Assembly: GCA_964614645.1 (NCBI GenBank)
Contig: CAZTMA010000213.1
Location: 1-5,610, forward strand
From: MWBF01 sp964614645
GTDB taxonomy: Bacteria; Chloroflexota; Anaerolineae; CG2-30-64-16
Direction of reading: 5' to 3'
DNA length: 5,610 nucleotides
Shown here: piece after piece, positions 1 through 5,610 of the stretch
Layout of the letters: each line of letters opens with the position of its first letter
Numbering within the stretch: position 1 is the first letter of the stretch
The notes under the pieces: model-generated
What the model was told of the DNA's origin: nothing
Databases searched by the model: none
What the model saw: the letters and a program-made list of their open reading frames with translations, nothing else
Translations under genes and position numbers: made by a program

Positions 1-56
1 ACACCCTTCTGGCCCCCAGGCGTGCCTGCGTGCGCACCCGCCTGAATAGTTACAAT

Positions 57-183
57 ATGTGTTGTTACCCCCCCAACAACCGTGCAACCGTGCAACCGCT
101 CGTCCAGGCCGCGCCGAAAAATAAATGTGTGATATCCCCCCGATTCACGGTGCATCGGTGCATCGGCTCGTCCAGCCGGCGCT
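57..183. repeat. Two diverged direct-repeat copies, 68-bp period, upstream of dnaE
   Basis: Positions 57-115 and 125-183 align without gaps at an offset of 68 bp, with 43 of 59 positions identical by my count. Each copy has the same order: ATGTGT, a run of at least six C, two tandem 8-bp units and then the block GCTCGTCCAG (98-107 and 166-175). The internal 8-mers differ between copies but agree within a copy: GTGCAACC twice in the first (82-97) and GTGCATCG twice in the second (150-165). The copies lie in the non-coding region before the dnaE promoter. They could be a duplicated regulatory segment or two members of a dispersed repeat family. I see no DnaA boxes, transposase or CRISPR organisation. 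The stretch from position 1 to the first copy holds no gene that I can support. Confidence 0.7.
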
Positions 184-245
184 ACACAGCACGACGTGGC
201 CGCGGCCAGCGCCGGTCGTCGATTTCCCGGCCCACGGCTGGGGTC

Positions 246-257
246 TGGTATAATACC
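246..257 (+). promoter_or_regulatory. Extended -10 promoter for dnaE
   Basis: A perfect TATAAT hexamer lies at 249-254, preceded by TG and one base (246-248), giving a textbook extended -10 element for the housekeeping sigma factor. No good TTGACA-like -35 is seen 16-18 bp upstream, which is tolerated when the TG extension is present. The hexamer is embedded in an 11-bp palindrome, GGTATAATACC (247-257), with flanking GGGT (241-244) and ACCC (255-258). Transcription would be expected to begin near 260-263, leaving only about 20-24 nt before the dnaE ATG. The start site is inferred. Confidence 0.75.
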
Positions 258-272
258 CTCACTCCTCATGAC

Positions 273-276
273 AGGT
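273..276 (+). promoter_or_regulatory. Ribosome binding site favouring the dnaE ATG start
   Basis: AGGT at 273-276 is a partial Shine-Dalgarno match. It lies 7 nt before the ATG at 284 but only 1 nt before the in-frame GTG at 278. This spacing supports ATG 284 over the two-codon-longer GTG start. Confidence 0.55.
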
Positions 277-283
277 AGTGACT

Positions 284-3200
284 ATGGCCGACGATTTCGT
301 GCATCTGCACGTTCACACCGAATATTCGCTGCTCGACGGCATGGGCCGGGTGAGCCAGCTCACCAAGCGCGCGGCCGAGCTGGGCCAGCCCGCGCTCGCG
401 CTGACCGACCACGGCACCATGCACGGCGCGATCGAGTTCACGCGCGCATGCAAGGCTGCGGGCATCAAGCCGCTGCTCGGCGTCGAAGCCTACATCACCC
501 AGCACGGCCGCCCGATGGAGGGCCGCGACTCGGAGCTGGACAAGAGCCGCCATCACCTGCTCCTGCTGGCCCAGGACATGACGGGCTACCGCAACCTGCT
601 GCAAATCTGCTCCGATGCGCAGATGAAGGGCTATTACTACCGCCCCCGCATCGATGCCGACTACCTGGCCGCACACAGCGCGGGGCTCATCTGCACGTCC
701 GGCTGCCTCACTGCGGAGCTGCCGAGCCTGCTGCGCCAAGGGCAGGAGCGCAAGGCGCTGGAACGGCTGCACTGGTATCGCGAGGTGTTCGGCCCGGACC
801 GCTGGTACATCGAGTTCCAGGAACACAACATCCCGGAGCTGACGCAGGTCAACCGCCAGTTGTTCGCCTGGGCGAAGCAGTATGACATACCGGTCATTGC
901 CACCAACGACGTCCATTATGTGAAAGAACAGGACGCCACGCCCCATGACGTGCTCCTGTGCGTGCAGACCGGCGCGCTGATGACCGATCCCAACCGCCTG
1001 CGCTATGGCGGCAGTTCTTACTTCCTCAAGTCGCTCGACGAGATGCGCCAGACCTTCCTGCCGCTGGCCGACCTGCCCGCCGGCGCGTTCAGCAACACGG
1101 TCAAGATTGCGGAGATGTGCGACGTCGATCCGGAGGATCGCGAGTATCACCTGCCCGACATCGACATCCCGGAGAGCTACAACTACCAGAGCTACCTGCG
1201 CCACCTGACCGAGGAAGGGCTGCGGCGGCGGTACGGCGGCCGGGCCGATGACCCGGATGTGCAGGCCCGCAAGGAGCACGAGCTCAAGATCATCCACGAC
1301 ATGGGGTTCGACGTCTACTACCTCATCGTCTGGGACCTGTGCATGTATGCGCAGCGCCGCGACATCTGGTGGAACGTCCGGGGATCGGGCGCGGGCTCCA
1401 TCGTCGCGTACGCGCTGGGCGTGACCAACCTCGACCCGCTGCGCAACAAGCTCATCTTCGAGCGGTTCCTCAACCCGGGCCGGGTGACCATGCCTGACTT
1501 CGACCTGGATTTCCCCGACGACCAGCGGGAAGAGCTGATCCGCTACACCGTCGACAAGTATGGCACTCACCGGGTCGCGCAGATCGTGACATTCGGGCGT
1601 ATGAAGGCGCGCGCCGCTGTGCGCGACGTGGGCCGGGCGCTCGACGTGCCCCTGCCCGAGGTGGACCAGCTCGCAAAGATGATCCCGGCCATCCCCGGCA
1701 AGCCCGTAACCATCACGGATGTGCTGACGCCGGAGCACGAGTTCTACTCGATAGACCTCAAGAACCGCTATGAGAGCGACGAGAACGTCCGCCACCTGCT
1801 CGACCTGGCGAAGGACCTGGAGGGCGTGGCGCGCCATTCCTCGATCCACGCCGCGGCCGTCGTCGTGGCAGACCGGGAGCTGACCCACTACACGCCGCTG
1901 ATGCGCCCACCCAAGTCGGCCATCACCCAGACGGTCACGCAGTACGAGTACCCGATCCTCGAATCCATCGGCCTGCTCAAGGTGGACTTCCTGGGGCTGG
2001 CGACTTTGACGCTGATGCGGGAGGCCGCCGCGCTCATCAAGGAGCGCCACGGGGTCGCGTACACGCTCGAGAACCTGCCGATCGACGACCCCAAAACCTA
2101 CGAGCTGCTCACCTCCGGCGACGTGATGGGCGTGTTCCAGGTGGAAGGTGCGGGGATGAGACGGGTGCTGATGGACCTGCGCCCGACGGAGTTCGACCAC
2201 ATCACGGCCACCATCTCGCTCTATCGCCCCGGCCCCATGGAGTTTATCCCGGACTTCATCGCCTGCCTGCACGGCGAGAAACAACCGGAGTACGTACACC
2301 CAATCTTGGCACCTATCCTTGCCGAGACCATGGGAGTGTGTGTGTACCAGGAGCAGGTGATTCAGATCCTGGCCGACATCGCCGGGTACCTGCCGGGCGA
2401 GGCCGACCTGGTGCGCCGCGGCATCAGCAAGAAGTCCAAGAAGACGCTGGACGAGCACCGGGAGATCTTCGCGAGGGGCGCGCACCGGGTCTCCAAGCTC
2501 AGCCGCCGAGAGGCCGATGCCATCTGGGACGCGCTCATGGGGTTCGCGCGCTACGGCTTCAACCGGGCCCATGCGGCCGATTACGCGGTCATCGTCGCGC
2601 AGACGGGCTACCTCAAGGCACATTACCCCGTCGAATACATGGCCGCGCTGCTCACCGTCGAACGCCACAACACCGAGAAGATCGGCGTGCTGATCGCCGA
2701 GTGCCGCCGCATGGGCATCGAGGTGCTCCCGCCCAGCGTCAACGTCAGCGGCCACCGCTTCAGCGTCGAGAAGCTGCCGGACGGGCGCACGTCTCCGCGC
2801 CAGTCGACGGTCTACCCCTTCCCCATCGAGCCGGGCATCGCCATCCGCATGGGGCTGGACGCCATCAAGAACCTGGGCGAAGGTGCGGTGGACCTGGTAG
2901 TGGCGGCCCGCGGCGACACCCCGTTCGCGTCGCTGACCGACTTCACCGAGCGCGTGGACCTGCGCGAGCTCAACCGCCGCGGGCTGGAGTGCCTCATCAA
3001 GGTCGGCGCGCTGGACGACTTCGGGCCGCGCGGCCGGCTGATGGCCGCCATCGACGCCATCCTCAACGCCAGCGCGAGCTCGCATGCGGCGGCTGAGGCG
3101 GGCCAGATGTCGCTCTTCGGCGGCGCGGATGCGGCTGACGGAGGCGCCTTCGCGGGCGACGACGACATCCTGGCCGCCATGCCGGGCAGCCTCCAGGTCA

Positions 3201-4423
3201 CCCCGAAAGAAATCCTGGAATGGGAAAAGGAGCTTGTGGGCGTGTACGTTTCCAGCCATCCGCTGCAGCAAATGACCGTGGACTTGCAGAATGTCATCAC
3301 GCATGCCACGGTGGACATCACCGAGGAACTCAAGGGCACTTCCGTCGTGGTCGCCGGGCTGATTGCCGATGTGCGGACCATCACGACGAAGAAGGGCGAA
3401 ACGATGGCGTTCATCAAGCTGGAGGACCTGCAGGGGGCCGTGGACCTGACGGTATTCCCGCAGTTGTTCAAGGAGCGGCGCACTCTCTGGACGAACGACA
3501 AGATCGTCGTCATCTGGGGCAAGGCCGACTTCCGCAACGGCCGCGTGAGCGTGATCGCCGACCAGGCGCAGGATTATGTCGAAGGGATGAAGATCATCGA
3601 GGACACGACCTCGGTGTATCACCGCTATCGCAACGGCCAGAACGCGCCTGCCCGGCCGACCGTCCGCCAGGGCAACGGCGGCCCCGCCGCGACGCCCGGC
3701 GCGCGGCCGCCTGCCCGCCCGATGCCGCCCCCGCCCGCCTACACAGGGGATGAGGACGACCCCTACGGGGAAGACATGAACCCCTTTGCGGCAGACGAAC
3801 CGGAGTGGTTGGCCGCCGAAAGCTGGCCGCCGGAAGCCGGAGTCAACAAGCTGCAAGCCGAGAGTCCAAAGCCGGAAGCTGAAGCCGAGGACAGTCGCCC
3901 GGCCGTGAAGCCGAGTGAGGAGCCAGGCGGCGACAACGGAGGCAACGGCCACAGCGATCCGGATTCGGACTACCAGCGCCCCGCCGCCCAGACCGGGCCG
4001 TCGCTGCTCAGCCTGCAGCCGGAGCCGCCCGCAGTGCTGCCGGCAGCCGTGCCCGACCCGGCGAGCCGTCCGGCGGAGATGCCGCGCGTGACTGGCTACA
4101 ACGGCCAGCCGCAGGTCGCGTACACCGGCGGCAGTGCGCAGCCCGCAGCCCTGAACGTGCCGCCTGCACCCGGCCCGCGCACGCTGCGCCTGACGTTCCG
4201 CCGCAGCCACAGCCTGGAAGCCGACCGCCGCCGCCTGAGCGAACTGGTGGACCTGCTGGAGAAATACCAGGGCGACGACCGGTTCGAGATCGTCATCGAG
4301 GCGCAGGGCAATGCCCGCTACCAGCTGGCCTTCCCCAACAATCGCACGCGCATCTGCCGCACGCTGCAAAACGAGCTGAGCCAGCGCTTCGGCTCGGGCG
4401 CGTGGACAATTGTGACCGTGTAG
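284..4423 (+). CDS. dnaE: DNA polymerase III subunit alpha (replicative DNA polymerase, DnaE1 type)
   Basis: This is the catalytic subunit of the chromosomal replicase, 1379 aa from ATG 284. The N-terminal PHP domain (about 1-280) carries H9, H11, D18, H43, E68, H91, C141, D209 and H211, the full family metal-ligand set, so an intrinsic proofreading nuclease is plausible. The polymerase core has RGSGAGS (366-372), PDFDLDF with catalytic D405 and D407, the third aspartate D568 in KVDFLGL, SLYRPGPM (645-652) and YGFNRAHA (757-764). A helix-hairpin-helix region (about 852-935) follows, then a sliding-clamp motif QMSLF (941-945) and an OB fold (about 1020-1098). A roughly 185-aa Pro/Ala-rich linker with acidic patches (about 1115-1299) leads to an 80-aa C-terminal domain starting at T1300, where tau binding is expected by family analogy. 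At 1379 aa it is longer than the usual 1160-1200, mainly because of the linker. The motifs are contiguous, so there is no intein or frameshift. It heads the gene cluster behind its own promoter. Confidence 0.97.
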   Translation: MADDFVHLHVHTEYSLLDGMGRVSQLTKRAAELGQPALALTDHGTMHGAIEFTRACKAAGIKPLLGVEAYITQHGRPMEGRDSELDKSRHHLLLLAQDMTGYRNLLQICSDAQMKGYYYRPRIDADYLAAHSAGLICTSGCLTAELPSLLRQGQERKALERLHWYREVFGPDRWYIEFQEHNIPELTQVNRQLFAWAKQYDIPVIATNDVHYVKEQDATPHDVLLCVQTGALMTDPNRLRYGGSSYFLKSLDEMRQTFLPLADLPAGAFSNTVKIAEMCDVDPEDREYHLPDIDIPESYNYQSYLRHLTEEGLRRRYGGRADDPDVQARKEHELKIIHDMGFDVYYLIVWDLCMYAQRRDIWWNVRGSGAGSIVAYALGVTNLDPLRNKLIFERFLNPGRVTMPDFDLDFPDDQREELIRYTVDKYGTHRVAQIVTFGRMKARAAVRDVGRALDVPLPEVDQLAKMIPAIPGKPVTITDVLTPEHEFYSIDLKNRYESDENVRHLLDLAKDLEGVARHSSIHAAAVVVADRELTHYTPLMRPPKSAITQTVTQYEYPILESIGLLKVDFLGLATLTLMREAAALIKERHGVAYTLENLPIDDPKTYELLTSGDVMGVFQVEGAGMRRVLMDLRPTEFDHITATISLYRPGPMEFIPDFIACLHGEKQPEYVHPILAPILAETMGVCVYQEQVIQILADIAGYLPGEADLVRRGISKKSKKTLDEHREIFARGAHRVSKLSRREADAIWDALMGFARYGFNRAHAADYAVIVAQTGYLKAHYPVEYMAALLTVERHNTEKIGVLIAECRRMGIEVLPPSVNVSGHRFSVEKLPDGRTSPRQSTVYPFPIEPGIAIRMGLDAIKNLGEGAVDLVVAARGDTPFASLTDFTERVDLRELNRRGLECLIKVGALDDFGPRGRLMAAIDAILNASASSHAAAEAGQMSLFGGADAADGGAFAGDDDILAAMPGSLQVTPKEILEWEKELVGVYVSSHPLQQMTVDLQNVITHATVDITEELKGTSVVVAGLIADVRTITTKKGETMAFIKLEDLQGAVDLTVFPQLFKERRTLWTNDKIVVIWGKADFRNGRVSVIADQAQDYVEGMKIIEDTTSVYHRYRNGQNAPARPTVRQGNGGPAATPGARPPARPMPPPPAYTGDEDDPYGEDMNPFAADEPEWLAAESWPPEAGVNKLQAESPKPEAEAEDSRPAVKPSEEPGGDNGGNGHSDPDSDYQRPAAQTGPSLLSLQPEPPAVLPAAVPDPASRPAEMPRVTGYNGQPQVAYTGGSAQPAALNVPPAPGPRTLRLTFRRSHSLEADRRRLSELVDLLEKYQGDDRFEIVIEAQGNARYQLAFPNNRTRICRTLQNELSQRFGSGAWTIVTV

Positions 4424-4468
4424 CTGGCTGCAGTCCGAATCTGCAAGATCGATGGAGTCACCAATCGC

Positions 4469-4864
4469 ATGACCGACCGCAAAATCCGTGTACTGGTTGC
4501 CAAGCCCGGCCTCGACGGCCACGACCGGGGCGCCAAAGTGGTCGCCCGCGCGCTGCGCGATGCGGGCATGGAGGTCATCTACACCGGCATCCGCCAAACG
4601 CCGGAGATGATCGCCGAGGCCGCGCTGCAAGAGGATGTGGATGTCGTGGGCCTGTCCATCCTGTCCGGCGCGCATATGGCGCTCTGCCCCCGCGTCGTCG
4701 AGCTGCTGCACGGGGAGGGGCTGGATGACGTGCTCGTCGTCGTCGGCGGCATCATCCCCGACGATGACATCGAGCCGCTCAAACAGGCCGGCGTCAAGGG
4801 CGTCTTCGGCCCCGGCACCAGCACACACGACATCATCGAGTTCATCCGGACGCAGGTGGGTTGA
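4469..4864 (+). CDS. Cobalamin-binding small subunit of a split acyl-CoA mutase (methylmalonyl-CoA mutase C-terminal domain family)
   Basis: This 131-aa protein consists only of the B12-binding Rossmann-like domain that forms the C-terminus of methylmalonyl-CoA mutase. It carries the base-off/His-on signature D16-x-H18-x-x-G21, in which H18 should be the lower cobalt ligand. The partner motifs S63-x-L65 and G92-G93 are present, followed by the family sequence AGVKGVFGPGT (106-116). It has no catalytic TIM barrel, so it must pair with a separate large subunit that is not visible here. The subunit could serve methylmalonyl-CoA mutase (succinyl-CoA interconversion) or a relative such as isobutyryl- or 2-hydroxyisobutyryl-CoA mutase; the sequence alone does not decide. 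It starts 45 nt after the dnaE stop, with GGAG at 4454-4457, 11 nt before the ATG. No alternative ATG, GTG or TTG lies in frame back to the dnaE stop. The following meaB gene supports the mutase assignment. Confidence 0.93.
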   Translation: MTDRKIRVLVAKPGLDGHDRGAKVVARALRDAGMEVIYTGIRQTPEMIAEAALQEDVDVVGLSILSGAHMALCPRVVELLHGEGLDDVLVVVGGIIPDDDIEPLKQAGVKGVFGPGTSTHDIIEFIRTQVG

Positions 4865-4935
4865 AGGTTGGAAGGTTGCAGGTTACAGGTTTGGCGATCT
4901 CGAACCTGCAACCTGCAACCTGCTAACCTGCAACC
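4859..4935. repeat. 77-nt imperfect inverted repeat between the mutase subunit gene and meaB
   Basis: The left arm (4859-4891) and right arm (4903-4935) are each 33 nt and complementary at 29 of 33 positions, around an 11-nt spacer (4892-4902). Both arms are built from degenerate units of 7, 8, 7 and 7 bp plus a final GGTT. The units read GGTTGAA, GGTTGGAA, GGTTGCA, GGTTACA on the left; the complement of the right arm reads GGTTGCA, GGTTAGCA, GGTTGCA, GGTTGCA. The inner 18 bp of the stem have a single mismatch. The left arm contains the TGA stop (4862-4864) of the upstream gene, and the right arm ends 12 nt before the meaB ATG. There is no U-tract after the stem, so it does not look like a standard intrinsic terminator. 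A dispersed palindromic repeat or an RNA processing or stability hairpin fits better. Function is unknown. Confidence 0.85.
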
Positions 4936-4947
4936 GTGAAGACACTC

Positions 4948-5610
4948 ATGGATCTCGTCACCGACCTCCTCGCCGGCAGCCGTCGCGCACTGGCCCGCAC
5001 CATCTCGCAGGTGGAGGACCGCACTGACGGCGCGCACGCGCTGCTCGCCGCGCTGTACGGGCACACGGGCCGGGCGCACATCGTCGGCATCACCGGCGCG
5101 CCGGGCACGGGCAAATCCACGCTGGTCAACGCGCTCGCGCGCACGTACCGGGCCACCGGCCTCACGGTCGGCGTCATCGCGGTGGATCCCACCAGCCCCT
5201 TCTCCGGCGGCGCGCTGCTGGGCGACCGGGTGCGCATGCGCGACCTGACCGGCGATCCCGGCATCTTCATCCGCAGCATGGCGACGCGCGGCAGCCTGGG
5301 CGGGCTGGCCCGTGCAACCGCAGATGTCATCTCCGTGCTCGATGCGGCCGGGTTCGATCGCATCCTCGTCGAAACGGTCGGCGTCGGCCAGGCCGAGGTG
5401 GATATTGCCAGCGCGGCGCACACGACCATCGTCGTCGAGGCGCCGGGCCTGGGGGATGAGGTGCAGGCCATCAAGGCAGGCGTGCTGGAGATTGCGGACA
5501 TGTTCGCCGTCAACAAGGCGGACCGGGAGGGCGTGGATCGCACGGTCATGGCGCTTCAGATGATGCAGGGGCTCGCGGCCCCGCCTGCAGGGCATCACCG
5601 CCCGCAGACG
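4948..5610 (+). CDS. meaB: Methylmalonyl-CoA mutase-associated GTPase MeaB (ArgK family), truncated by the window edge
   Basis: The first 221 aa of a G3E P-loop GTPase are present, against a family length of roughly 310-340; the frame is open to the last base. MeaB is known as the chaperone that uses GTP hydrolysis to gate adenosylcobalamin delivery to the mutase and to protect or rescue it from inactivation. Visible motifs are Walker A GxxGxPGTGKST (47-58), the MeaB signature VDPTSPFSGG (79-88) followed by LGDRVRM, switch region ETVGVGQ (142-148), PGLGDEVQAIKAG (166-178) and the guanine-specificity motif NKAD (189-192). The C-terminal dimerisation arm lies beyond the window. ATG 4948 is chosen because MDLVTDLLAGSRRALAR matches the usual MeaB N-terminus; an in-frame GTG at 4936 would add four residues. 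No strong Shine-Dalgarno is seen, only GAAG at 4938-4941, since the inverted repeat ends at 4935. The adjacent B12-binding subunit is its expected partner. Confidence in the family is high; the exact start is less certain. Confidence 0.95.
   Translation, partial: MDLVTDLLAGSRRALARTISQVEDRTDGAHALLAALYGHTGRAHIVGITGAPGTGKSTLVNALARTYRATGLTVGVIAVDPTSPFSGGALLGDRVRMRDLTGDPGIFIRSMATRGSLGGLARATADVISVLDAAGFDRILVETVGVGQAEVDIASAAHTTIVVEAPGLGDEVQAIKAGVLEIADMFAVNKADREGVDRTVMALQMMQGLAAPPAGHHRPQT

Noticed and set aside
1..49. Possible 3' end of an upstream + strand gene: frames 1 and 2 are open from the left edge to stops at 43-45 and 47-49.
   Set aside because: Fourteen or fifteen codons without any motif cannot be assigned as coding.
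61..80. Small hairpin GTTGTT (61-66) and AACAAC (75-80) around a C-rich loop.
   Set aside because: A six-bp AT-rich stem with no U-tract is too weak for a terminator, and only the C run is kept in the second repeat copy.
57..183. CRISPR array.
   Set aside because: There are only two diverged copies, with no constant repeat and variable spacer layout, and no cas gene.
30..278. An 82-codon + strand frame through the region upstream of dnaE.
   Set aside because: It runs through the direct repeats and the promoter, has no ribosome binding site and no family resemblance.
1300..2600. Intein in DnaE, a common insertion site for inteins.
   Set aside because: All polymerase motifs follow at normal spacing without inserted splicing blocks.
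4424..4468. Terminator after dnaE.
   Set aside because: Only a weak 5-bp TGCAG/CTGCA pairing is present and there is no U-tract.
4452..4472. Tiny open frame whose TGA overlaps the ATG of the B12 gene, suggesting translational coupling.
   Set aside because: Six codons with no clear ribosome binding site of its own; GGAG at 4454-4457 is better read as the ribosome binding site of the B12 gene.
266..4828. A 1520-codon open frame on the - strand covering all of dnaE and most of the B12 gene.
   Set aside because: It is in codon register with the real genes and stays open only because TTA, CTA and TCA codons are absent. Its translation shows no recognisable domain, while the + strand has complete family motifs.
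4936..4938. GTG as the meaB start, directly after the inverted repeat.
   Set aside because: No Shine-Dalgarno lies upstream, and the MeaB N-terminal pattern begins at the ATG at 4948, though this GTG cannot be excluded.
4579..5598. A 339-codon - strand frame over the B12 gene and meaB.
   Set aside because: It crosses the inverted repeat and two well-supported + strand genes, and its translation is compositionally biased with no recognisable motif.

Overview
The window is a 5.6 kb piece of a GC-rich bacterial chromosome carrying three protein genes, all on the + strand and closely spaced. The C-terminal layout of the polymerase, the extended -10 promoter, the free-standing cobalamin-binding mutase subunit and the degenerate 7-8 bp intergenic repeats would all suit a Chloroflexota (Anaerolineae-like) organism. 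That placement is inferred from general resemblance and was not tested by a search.

Layout: positions 1-245 hold no gene I can support. They contain two diverged copies of a 68-bp-period direct repeat (about 57-183). A strong extended -10 promoter with an 11-bp palindromic core follows (246-257), with a short predicted leader. Next come dnaE (284-4423), the replicative DNA polymerase III alpha subunit of 1379 aa, then a 45-nt gap and a 131-aa B12-binding mutase subunit (4469-4864). A 77-nt imperfect inverted repeat (4859-4935) starts at the stop codon of that gene and ends just before meaB. The meaB gene (4948 to the window end, truncated by the edge) encodes the mutase-associated G3E-type chaperone GTPase.

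Working together: the B12-binding subunit and MeaB belong to one function. A split acyl-CoA mutase (methylmalonyl-CoA mutase or a relative) uses adenosylcobalamin bound by the small subunit, and MeaB gates cofactor loading and protects the enzyme. The large catalytic subunit is not in the window. DnaE is functionally unrelated but is probably co-transcribed, because no terminator or second promoter is evident downstream of it.

I found no convincing new biological system. The most noteworthy items are the intercistronic hairpin built of 7/8/7/7-bp units, the related repeat pair upstream of dnaE, the complete metal-binding set in the DnaE PHP domain, and the long low-complexity tether in DnaE.
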